In this document: piece by piece, positions 1-7,152 of the stretch
Numbering within the stretch: the stretch's first letter is position 1
Layout of the letters: each line of letters opens with the position of its first letter
Assembly: GCA_964419055.1 (NCBI GenBank)
Contig: CAYQNU010000018.1
Location: forward strand, 15,106-79,105
DNA: 64,000 bases
Direction: 5' to 3'
DNA from: CAYQNU01 sp964419055
Lineage (GTDB): Bacteria > Bacteroidota > Bacteroidia > Flavobacteriales_D > Parvicellaceae
Position numbers and translations under genes: made by a program
The notes under the pieces: model-generated
Seen by the model: the letters and a program-made list of their open reading frames with translations, nothing else
What the model was told of the DNA's origin: nothing
The model's database searches: none

Positions 1-2506
1 AATCTATGGCAATAACAGAACCAGTATAGGAATTATAGAACATTCTAGGATTTTCTGTAGATAAATCATTCCAATTAACGGATTCAAAAATACCATCTAT
101 AGTGATGTTTACAGAATCGTTTTCACAAAAATTGATTGTTGCATTGGTGTTTAAAATAGATGGTCTTTGTTGCTCAATAACTTCTATAAACAAGGTGTCA
201 CTTAAACAGCCAACGCTATCAATAGCTTGTACAAAGCCATTAAAAGGAGTGTTAAAAATTCTTGGATTATCCGTATTTACATCACTCCAAACAACAGATT
301 CGAAAATTCCTGTAATTTCAGCAGAGCTAAAACTATTATCACAATAAATTAGTGAATCTTCAGGTGTTGAAATTATAGGTAATTGCTGCTCTTCTATGAT
401 TAAAACCAAGGTATCACTTTTACAACCAAATGCATTGGTTGTTTGAATGGCAACTTGAGTAGGTGAATTAAAAAAGTGGGCTGAATCAGCGTTTCCATTG
501 CTCCATTGATAAGTTTCGTAGGCGTTTAATACAATTTCTGTACTATCATTTGTACAATATAAAAGAGGACCCGTGTAATCTACTGTAAAGTTACTCGCCA
601 CCAAAGTAGCAAACCCATCTACTTTGCCATATCCAAAAGCCACATTGGGCAATGTACCTGTAAATCCATCACTGTAGGTATTGTTTATCAAAAGTTGTTT
701 GAATTCAGCCATGGTCATATTTGGACATTTTTCTAGCAGTAGTGCACCAATTCCCGCAACAACAGGAGAGGACATAGAGGTTCCTCCATTGGCTCTGTGC
801 ATCCCACCTAAGGCTAAAGACGTATCTTGAGGAGGATTATTATTGATAGTTGTTATTAAGGAAAGCGGAAAAGTACTTAATGTATTGTGGCCGCTAGCAG
901 CTACCTCGGGTTTGATCTTTCCGTCTCTACTGGGTCCAAGTGAACTTGATAAAGCTAGCTTTCCTCTTGGTTGATCAGTTTGAATCCAATTATTAAATTT
1001 ATTGACATATCCTGAGTCGTTTACATAATTCCCAACAGCAATAACGTGCTCCGAACACTGAAAGGCGCTTACAATGCTTTGCAATGAATCGGGTCTAACG
1101 TATTTTGATAGGAATGGAAAGTTAGTAATATTCTGAATAGTATCAACAATAGCACTCATTCCAAAGGCGGCTCTACTCCAAACATCAAAAGCGCCTGTTC
1201 CATAAGTTTCAAATCCAAATAAATAATTAGCACTATCTGGTGCAGGCATAAATACTTGTATTAAATATTGTCCGTCTCGTTGTTCAGCCCAAAATTGAAC
1301 GGTAGCAATGCGGTTTCCGTTGGCATTATACAACGTATCGTACAACAAGGTATTCAAATTAGCAGCAACATTTTTAAACCCCGTTCGACTGCTGATGGTA
1401 TAATTGGGCCAACTTGTATTGGCATGAACTCCATAATTCACTTGATTGAAATCAGCGGTATCTGCCCACAATTCCCAAAAAGTTGCAGAACCACCAAAAC
1501 CCGATGAAGGATTGTTTTTGAACCAAGTAAAAGTAGTGTCTGGGGTGACTTGGTTTCTGATGTGGTATTTTTCAAATTGCCCACCATTACCTGCTGAAGC
1601 TACAAAAAGTCGCCCATTTTTTGAATTGATTAAACTGTCTATGTAAAGAGAGTAGGGGTCAAGACCATCATGCGAACCCAGATAGGTGCCCAAACTAGCA
1701 TTAATTACACAGGGCATATTATGTTGATCTGCTTTTGTATAAATATATTCAGTTGCATCTACTACTGTAGAAAGCCAATCTAATGCATTAAATTTACTTT
1801 CAACGGCAATAATCCAACTATTCGGTGCTACTCCTTTGTGTGAATTACTTGCCGAACCATCGCTGACTGCTGTTCCAGCTACGGTAGACCCGTGTCCCCA
1901 TTGATCGTTGTGAACATTAGCCAAATTGTTATTTATTTGCGTACTGTCCCAATTTCTACCATAACCATACGCAGCAGGTGTAAATCCATTGTTGCTTAAT
2001 GTTTGATCCCATAAGTGTAATAAACGCGTTCGGTTATTGGGGGTTCTAAAATCTTGATGTCTAAAATCAATGCCGGTATCAATAAATCCTACAATTACAC
2101 CACTACCTGAATAAGAGGTATCTAAAGGTTGAAGTCCGTTGTGAATTGGATTGATGACATTATTTACACGCATTGTATCATTCATAGGTTGACCCTGATA
2201 AGGAGTATAATCAATAGATTGAAATTTAGGATCAGTTAGTAATTTTGGTAAATGCATTAATTGAATCCTAATGTAATACCATCCTTTTACGCTTCCTCTA
2301 AATAATCCATTGTTAACTTCACAAAAGGTAAGGACATCTTGTTTTTCTCCTTTCAAAAAAATTCCAATCCAATCAGTGGGTAAATTTTCATTGAGCAACT
2401 TTTTAATGTGAAAGTTGCAATTCAATTCATCAAAAGTATTTTTTTGAGCAACATAAATTGTTGTCATCGAGAAAAACAAAATGAATGTGCTCAAAAATTT
2501 ATACAT
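1..2506 (-). CDS. Secreted subtilisin-like serine protease (peptidase S8), 3' end outside window
   Basis: Open frame of 835 codons from an ATG at 2506 running off the left edge, so the C-terminus is missing. Residues 1-20 look like a signal peptide (hydrophobic, ending TIYVAQ). The S8 catalytic triad is visible: Asp143 in FIDTGID, His205 in GHGSTVAGT and Ser577 in GGTSMSSP. The 372 residues between His and Ser are far more than in plain subtilisins, so an insert domain is likely there. After about residue 620 come at least three Ig/PKD-like modules of about 70 residues, each beginning near a Cys and containing W-S or W-N followed by P-R-x-F. Such modules usually precede a T9SS sorting domain, which would lie beyond the window (inference). 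A TAnnTTTG match on the minus strand at 2547-2540 could be its promoter. Likely an extracellular or surface peptidase; substrate unknown. Confidence 0.9.
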   Translation of the reverse strand, partial: MYKFLSTFILFFSMTTIYVAQKNTFDELNCNFHIKKLLNENLPTDWIGIFLKGEKQDVLTFCEVNNGLFRGSVKGWYYIRIQLMHLPKLLTDPKFQSIDYTPYQGQPMNDTMRVNNVINPIHNGLQPLDTSYSGSGVIVGFIDTGIDFRHQDFRTPNNRTRLLHLWDQTLSNNGFTPAAYGYGRNWDSTQINNNLANVHNDQWGHGSTVAGTAVSDGSASNSHKGVAPNSWIIAVESKFNALDWLSTVVDATEYIYTKADQHNMPCVINASLGTYLGSHDGLDPYSLYIDSLINSKNGRLFVASAGNGGQFEKYHIRNQVTPDTTFTWFKNNPSSGFGGSATFWELWADTADFNQVNYGVHANTSWPNYTISSRTGFKNVAANLNTLLYDTLYNANGNRIATVQFWAEQRDGQYLIQVFMPAPDSANYLFGFETYGTGAFDVWSRAAFGMSAIVDTIQNITNFPFLSKYVRPDSLQSIVSAFQCSEHVIAVGNYVNDSGYVNKFNNWIQTDQPRGKLALSSSLGPSRDGKIKPEVAASGHNTLSTFPLSLITTINNNPPQDTSLALGGMHRANGGTSMSSPVVAGIGALLLEKCPNMTMAEFKQLLINNTYSDGFTGTLPNVAFGYGKVDGFATLVASNFTVDYTGPLLYCTNDSTEIVLNAYETYQWSNGNADSAHFFNSPTQVAIQTTNAFGCKSDTLVLIIEEQQLPIISTPEDSLIYCDNSFSSAEITGIFESVVWSDVNTDNPRIFNTPFNGFVQAIDSVGCLSDTLFIEVIEQQRPSILNTNATINFCENDSVNITIDGIFESVNWNDLSTENPRMFYNSYTGSVIAID

Positions 2507-2544
2507 GTTGCTTTGGGATAGTTTATCAAATAAGACAAACAAAG

Positions 2545-3015
2545 TTAGATAAAATCTTTGTAATGAGGTATCTCATTCAAATAAGAAATAGTGTTATTCG
2601 AAGAATTTTTTCTCATTAAATAAGTGTCAATTCCATTTGTGATCATCATTATAGCTGCGCCAATCACTTCGTTGTATCGATTCACTTGTTCAATTGTGGT
2701 GCGTTGTAAAACAATTTCAGGAGCTTTACATTCAATTATTAGAATGGGTTCTGCTCGGTTGTTAAAGCAAACAATGTCGAATCGTTTTTTTCGTGTATTA
2801 ATGACCACTGTTTTTTCCACACCAATTAAGGATGCCGGATAACCTTTTTGATCTACCAAATAAAACACAATATGCTGTCTTACCCATTCTTCAGGTGTCA
2901 AAACCAACCACTTTTTGCGAATTTCATCAAATATAAATGTGATATTGTTTTCAGACTTTAGATTGAAATTATAAGTAGGGTAGGAAAGCTTTTTAGGTAG
3001 ATTTAAGTCAATCAT
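2545..3015 (-). CDS. HsdR N-terminal-like (PD-(D/E)xK) orphan protein
   Basis: 156 residues if started at the ATG at 3015, which overlaps the TGA of the upstream gene (ATGA); an in-frame ATG exists at 3033 but the overlap favours the inner start. The protein resembles the N-terminal nuclease domain of type I restriction HsdR subunits: a PD-(D/E)xK pattern is visible as Asp80 (RFDIV) and Glu95-x-Lys97 (IIECKAP). No helicase, HsdM or HsdS lies nearby, so it is a free-standing domain and not a restriction system on this evidence. Stand-alone proteins of this type are widespread in Bacteroidota with no firm function. Translationally coupled to the DUF1801 gene before it. Family call fairly sure; function unknown. 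Confidence 0.75.
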   Translation of the reverse strand: MIDLNLPKKLSYPTYNFNLKSENNITFIFDEIRKKWLVLTPEEWVRQHIVFYLVDQKGYPASLIGVEKTVVINTRKKRFDIVCFNNRAEPILIIECKAPEIVLQRTTIEQVNRYNEVIGAAIMMITNGIDTYLMRKNSSNNTISYLNEIPHYKDFI

Positions 3016-3371
3016 TTTTGGGTAGGATAACAAGATTTTGCTAGTTCTAATATTTCAAACAACGATACAATATCGATGTCCTTAGTGGGATTTACCTTAA
3101 AAATTTTTATCATTTTCCGTTTGCCTTTAATCAAGCTAGGATGTTTTATCTCTGAACCTTTTACAATACCTACATACAATTGTTTCTTACTTTTTGATTT
3201 GCCAAAATAACAAAACATTTTGCCTTTGTAATAGAAAAAAGGTATTTTGTATTTCCATTCTTCAGTTATGTTTTCGGGGTCAAATGATTTGATTATTTCT
3301 CGCAAAGCAAATAAACAACTTTGTATAGGTTCTGATTGCTCCAAATAATAATTTTCAATATCGTTTACCAT
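3012..3371 (-). CDS. DUF1801 / YdhG-like small protein
   Basis: 119 residues, no signal peptide or membrane segment. The pattern of an early helical part followed by EEWKYKIPFFYYKGKMFCYFG is typical of the DUF1801 (YdhG/YjbR/CyaY-like fold) family, whose members are small cytosolic proteins of unclear function. It ends in an ATGA overlap with the HsdR-N-like gene, so the two are likely made from one transcript. Transcription diverges from the MBL-fold gene starting at 3413, leaving only 41 bases between the two starts. Confidence 0.7.
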   Translation of the reverse strand: MVNDIENYYLEQSEPIQSCLFALREIIKSFDPENITEEWKYKIPFFYYKGKMFCYFGKSKSKKQLYVGIVKGSEIKHPSLIKGKRKMIKIFKVNPTKDIDIVSLFEILELAKSCYPTQK

Positions 3372-3400
3372 TTGATTACATTTATTGACAACGAAAGTAC

Positions 3401-3408
3401 TAATTTTG
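3401..3408 (+). promoter_or_regulatory. Putative -7 promoter element of the MBL-fold gene
   Basis: TAATTTTG fits the Bacteroidota -7 consensus TAnnTTTG and lies five bases before the ATG at 3413, so the transcript would be almost leaderless. No TTTG at the ideal -33 spacing is seen; the closest upstream TTTG (3371) is 26 bases away. Confidence 0.45.
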
Positions 3409-3412
3409 CGCT

Positions 3413-4048
3413 ATGAAAATAAAAACATTTACATTTAATCCATTTCAAGAAAACACTTTTGTGGTTTACGATGATTCTCAAGAGTGTATTATCATAGATG
3501 CCGGTTGTTATGACAAGAATGAACAACTGGAGTTGGTTAATTGGCTATCAGAAAATAATCTCAGACCTTTAAAATTAATCAGTACACACAGTCATTTGGA
3601 CCATGTTTTTGGAAATCAATTTGTATGTAGTCATTTTTCCATACCTCTAGGAATTCATAGAGAAGACTTATTTACTCTTGAATCCTTATCGCGAGTGGCA
3701 AGTATGTATGGTATTCCTAATGTTATGGAATCGCCCGCTCCAAGTTTTTTTATTGAAGAGGGCGATCAAATAAATGTTGGAAAAAGTCAATTAGAAGTGC
3801 TTTTTGTTCCCGGTCATGCTCCTGGGCATATTGTCTTTGTTTCGCATGAGGATAAATTTATCATTAATGGTGATTGTCTTTTCAATGGCTCAATAGGAAG
3901 AACCGATTTGCCTGGAGGTAATCACGATCAATTAATCAACAACATAAGAACAAAATTATTTACCTTACCTGAAGATTATACGGTTCATTGTGGTCACGGT
4001 CCTGCTACCACCATAGGAAAAGAAAAACGTACGAATCCGTTTTTTTAG
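3413..4048 (+). CDS. MBL-fold metallo-hydrolase (glyoxalase II-like)
   Basis: 211-residue cytosolic protein with the metallo-beta-lactamase fold signature THSHLDH (His59, His61, Asp63, His64), a later metal His in PGHAPGH, an Asp in NGDCLF and a C-terminal His in CGHGPAT. These are the two-metal ligands of the glyoxalase II/persulfide dioxygenase-like branch. The length is typical of the small single-domain hydrolases often annotated hydroxyacylglutathione hydrolase-like; no GSH-specific C-terminal domain is present, so the substrate is open. Monocistronic by context: divergent gene upstream and convergent DUF4349 gene 22 bases downstream. Confidence 0.88.
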   Translation: MKIKTFTFNPFQENTFVVYDDSQECIIIDAGCYDKNEQLELVNWLSENNLRPLKLISTHSHLDHVFGNQFVCSHFSIPLGIHREDLFTLESLSRVASMYGIPNVMESPAPSFFIEEGDQINVGKSQLEVLFVPGHAPGHIVFVSHEDKFIINGDCLFNGSIGRTDLPGGNHDQLINNIRTKLFTLPEDYTVHCGHGPATTIGKEKRTNPFF

Positions 4049-4069
4049 TTGGATTAAATTTATGAAATA

Positions 4070-5008
4070 TTAGGTTGTTTTAAATTTTGATTTTAATTTT
4101 CCCAACCATTTTCTCCAGTTTCTTTTTACAACTATAAAAATGATAAGGAATATAATCACACCTGGCCAATTTTCAACAAGTCCAACTAAAAAATTGAGAA
4201 TTTTTTCCCAACCTGTAGCTAATGCATCAACAAATTTATTACCTACGGTTGGCGAGTCAGCTTGTGGATGTGTATGGTCTATCTCATAAAAAGTAACGGT
4301 TAGGGTAGAATAAGCAATTTGACTGGTCATTGATTTTAATAAAGCTTCGGTGCTTTCAATTTCAGTTCTTAAGTAGCCGATTTCTTTTTCAATTTCCAAA
4401 ATTTCATCAATAGAATTGGCTCTTTCTAATAAGGCAATGTATTTTTGTTCAATTGCTTTTTTAGTTTTTATTCTTGCCTCTGTGTCGGTAAATTGATCCG
4501 TTACATCTGTAACATAAATGTTTTTATAATCAAATAATTCAACACCTACAGAGAGTTTAGCTATAAAATCATCAAAGTTGGCCGATGGTATTCGGATGGT
4601 TAGATTGTTGGTGGTCCTTCCTTCATAATTATCTTCCGATTCATTACTAATATACGATTGAGTTGCCTTTATCAAACCGTTCAAATTTTGACGAGTTACC
4701 TTTATATCCTTGGTTTCAAAAGATAAATCACCTGTTTTTATTAGTTTTTGTTGCACTGGAATAATATCTGTTGTTCCTTGTTGTCCCCCTGAAGGTATGT
4801 CTGTATTTTTATCTCCAGATATGGATTTATTGTATTCAAATTCCTTCGAAGCAGAAACCGCATCATAGGCCATTGTTGTTTCGGGGAGAACGGGTTCTGA
4901 TGATTGACCAATAACTTCAGTGGGGTAGGATTTGTCTGAAGAGGTATCGTTACAGCCAATTAAAAATAACATTAAATAAAGGGCTACTAATTTTTTCGAG
5001 TTTTTCAT
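4070..5008 (-). CDS. DUF4349 domain lipoprotein
   Basis: 312 residues from the ATG at 5008, chosen because it places a lipoprotein signal at the very N-terminus (MKNSKKL then LMLFLIGC as lipobox); the frame is open further up to 5044 but that would add a polar tail before the signal. Residues about 95-260 match DUF4349: a beta segment (KTGDLSFETKD), a second beta half and a helical coiled-coil stretch (LLERANSIDEILEIEKEIGYLRTE is split here as residues 185-215) followed by a C-terminal transmembrane helix with a positive tail (WRKWLGKLKSKFK). It would be anchored at both ends. Function of the family is unknown. Confidence 0.8.
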   Translation of the reverse strand: MKNSKKLVALYLMLFLIGCNDTSSDKSYPTEVIGQSSEPVLPETTMAYDAVSASKEFEYNKSISGDKNTDIPSGGQQGTTDIIPVQQKLIKTGDLSFETKDIKVTRQNLNGLIKATQSYISNESEDNYEGRTTNNLTIRIPSANFDDFIAKLSVGVELFDYKNIYVTDVTDQFTDTEARIKTKKAIEQKYIALLERANSIDEILEIEKEIGYLRTEIESTEALLKSMTSQIAYSTLTVTFYEIDHTHPQADSPTVGNKFVDALATGWEKILNFLVGLVENWPGVIIFLIIFIVVKRNWRKWLGKLKSKFKTT

Positions 5009-5106
5009 AGTTGGATTTTTTGAGTTATTACAGACATTATTCATTAAGGTTCAATTAAAACAGAAATTTATTGTGGGAACAAAAACATTATCAAATTAAT
5101 ATTGTT

Positions 5107-5114
5107 TAATTTTG
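5107..5114 (+). promoter_or_regulatory. Putative -7 promoter element of glutaryl-CoA dehydrogenase gene
   Basis: TAATTTTG followed by C matches TAnnTTTG; it lies 39 bases before the ATG at 5153. No convincing -33 TTTG at the usual spacing. Confidence 0.45.
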
Positions 5115-5152
5115 CACGAGTGAAAATACAAAAATAATTTAATATATTGAAT

Positions 5153-6331
5153 ATGAGTACAGATAGATTCGAATCCCACGATTATTACTTAATGGATGAT
5201 TTGCTTACTGATGAGCATAAGTTGATTAGAGACTCTGCAAGAGCTTGGGTAAAAAAAGAAGTTAGTCCTATTATTGAGGATTATTACGAAAGAGCAGCTT
5301 TCCCGAGTCAAATCATTCCAGGTTTGGCTTCAATTGGAGGATTTGGACCTTATATACCCGAGCAATATGGTGGTGCAGGATTAGATCAAATTTCTTATGG
5401 TTTGATTATGCAAGAGTTAGAACGTTGTGATTCAGGATTGCGTTCTACCAGTTCGGTTCAAAGTTCGTTGGTAATGTATCCTATTTGGAAATTTGGAAAC
5501 GAAGAGCAACGAATGAAATATTTACCGAAATTGGCAAGTGGTGAATGGATAGGTTGTTTTGGTTTAACAGAACCTGATCACGGATCTAATCCTGGAGGTA
5601 TGATTACCAATATTAAGGATATGGGTGATCATTATTTGTTAAACGGAGCAAAAATGTGGATTTCGAATGCTCCTTTTGCACAAGTTGCCGTAGTTTGGGC
5701 TAAGAATGAGCAAGGAAGAATAAAAGGATTAATTGTAGAGCGTGGTATGGAAGGATTTGAAACTCCAGAAATGCATGGTAAATTGTCCTTAAGAGCTTCT
5801 GCCACTGGCGAACTTATTTTTAATAATGTGAAAGTTCCAAAAGAAAATGTATTACCTAATAAAGATGGATTGGGTGCTCCGTTGATGTGTTTGGATAGTG
5901 CACGTTATGGTATCGCTTGGGGTGCTATTGGAGCTGCAATGGATTGTTATGATTCAGCTTTGAGATATGCAAAAGAGCGCGTTCAGTTTGGTAAACCCAT
6001 CGCTTCCTTTCAATTAATCCAAAAGAAATTGGCAGAAATGATAACTGAAATCACTAAAGCGCAATTATTAACCTATAGATTAGGACAATTGAGAAATGAA
6101 GGAAGAGCTACTGCTGCCCAAATTTCAATGGCCAAAAGAAACAATGTAAATATGGCTTTGGAAATAGCTAGAGAAGCACGTCAAATTCACGGTGCAATGG
6201 GAATTACTAATGAGTATTCTATTATGCGACACATGGCCAATTTAGAATCAGTGGTTACTTATGAAGGAACACACGATATCCATTTATTGATTACAGGCGC
6301 TGATATTACTGGGATTCCAGCATTTCAATAG
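5153..6331 (+). CDS. gcdH: Glutaryl-CoA dehydrogenase (acyl-CoA dehydrogenase family)
   Basis: 392 residues from the ATG at 5153 (a TTG six bases earlier is in frame but less likely). FAD-dependent oxidative decarboxylation of glutaryl-CoA to crotonyl-CoA in lysine/tryptophan degradation. Distinctive of this subfamily among acyl-CoA dehydrogenases are RSTSSVQSSLVMYPI, whose Arg97 corresponds to the carboxylate-binding Arg of human GCDH, GCFGLTEPDHGSNP, ARYGIAWGA, and the catalytic base Glu371 in TYEGTHDIH. N-terminal helical, middle beta and C-terminal helical domains are all complete. It stands alone, with a terminator hairpin directly downstream; no other lysine-degradation gene is in the window. 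Assignment to GCDH rather than a generic acyl-CoA dehydrogenase is strong. Confidence 0.93.
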   Translation: MSTDRFESHDYYLMDDLLTDEHKLIRDSARAWVKKEVSPIIEDYYERAAFPSQIIPGLASIGGFGPYIPEQYGGAGLDQISYGLIMQELERCDSGLRSTSSVQSSLVMYPIWKFGNEEQRMKYLPKLASGEWIGCFGLTEPDHGSNPGGMITNIKDMGDHYLLNGAKMWISNAPFAQVAVVWAKNEQGRIKGLIVERGMEGFETPEMHGKLSLRASATGELIFNNVKVPKENVLPNKDGLGAPLMCLDSARYGIAWGAIGAAMDCYDSALRYAKERVQFGKPIASFQLIQKKLAEMITEITKAQLLTYRLGQLRNEGRATAAQISMAKRNNVNMALEIAREARQIHGAMGITNEYSIMRHMANLESVVTYEGTHDIHLLITGADITGIPAFQ

Positions 6332-6358
6332 GATTATTCAACTATTTAATTAATTATG

Positions 6359-6392
6359 AAAGAGCTGCAATAGTAATTATTGTGGCTCTTTT
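6359..6392 (+). terminator. Intrinsic terminator after gcdH
   Basis: Inverted repeat AAAGAGCTGCAATA / TATTGTGGCTCTTT with a five-base loop, two G-U pairs only, followed by T residues. Confidence 0.8.
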
Positions 6393-6491
6393 CCTTTTAA
6401 TCAATTAAGAATACCTTAAACTAAGTAAATTGAACGGTTAGTTTAACAAAGTTATAGGTTTGAAAAAGATTACTATAATTAATTACAGATT

Positions 6492-6827
6492 ATGAAAACA
6501 CTTTTAACAATATTATTCCTCTTTTCGGCTTTAAATTTTTGTGCGCAAGCAACAATAATAGGGACACTTTTAAATACAAAGGAAAAACCCATTCCCTCAG
6601 CTATAATTTTACTAAAACAAAATGATTCAATTGTAAGGAAAACGGAAACTAATAAAGAAGGTGAATTTAAAATTTCTAATATTGAACCTGGTATTTATGA
6701 TATTGAGACTATATACAAAGATAAATATAAGGAGAAGTTGATAGGTGTTCAAATTAAAAATGGTACAGTACTACCGTTGAAAGATGTTGTTTTTGATGTA
6801 AAAAAATATAAGATTAACGGTAATTAG
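6492..6827 (+). CDS. Stand-alone carboxypeptidase-regulatory-like (CnaB-type) secreted protein
   Basis: 111 residues. Signal peptide MKTLLTILFLFSALNFCAQ, then one complete carboxypeptidase D regulatory-like beta-sandwich (ATIIGTLLNTKEKPIPSA ... NKEGEFKISNIEPGIYDIE). It is clearly related to residues 20-105 of the TonB-dependent receptor encoded 325 bases downstream: both begin QATIIG after the signal peptide and share GEFKISN and the VLPL motif, but this protein has no plug or barrel. It may be a small exported partner of the receptor, or the remnant of a duplicated receptor; no further receptor sequence follows in any frame. Function unknown. Confidence 0.75.
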   Translation: MKTLLTILFLFSALNFCAQATIIGTLLNTKEKPIPSAIILLKQNDSIVRKTETNKEGEFKISNIEPGIYDIETIYKDKYKEKLIGVQIKNGTVLPLKDVVFDVKKYKINGN

Positions 6828-7152
6828 ATTATTAAAATTCATTTTGGATTAACTTTTAATATTAAAATCAAAAATTATCAATCTTCAATCATAAATCTAC
6901 AATCTACAATCAAAAAAGCCTTTACCTAATCAAGTTTTACCTTTCACTCATTAACGCATTGTCAATAAAAAATTAAGTTCTAATTTCGAAACTGTGAATG
7001 AGTTACACCAAAGTTGTTAATTGTCGTTAATAAAAAATAAAAATTTTGTTAATTATTTCAAATAGATTCGCTTTCTTTGTGTGCTAAAATTTCACAAAAA
7101 CAAATCGTTTTGCCTTAGTAAAACGGTTTAATAACCTTAAAATGAAAGATTT
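6828..7152. other. 325-base noncoding gap before the TonB receptor gene
   Basis: No supported gene. It holds five consecutive 7-base units at 6877-6911 (listed separately) and an AT-rich leader. No clear TAnnTTTG promoter is seen immediately before 7153; the sequence ATCGTTTTGCC at about 7104 is only a partial match. Confidence 0.7.
6877..6911. repeat. Five tandem 7-bp units (consensus TACAATC)
   Basis: Consecutive heptamers ATCAATC, TTCAATC, ATAAATC, TACAATC, TACAATC. The last two are identical. Similar short AATC-type runs are, from memory, common in Bacteroidota intergenic DNA. Noncoding. Confidence 0.75.

Noticed and set aside
2545..3015. Restriction-modification system
   Set aside because: Only an HsdR N-terminal domain; no motor, methylase or specificity genes nearby.
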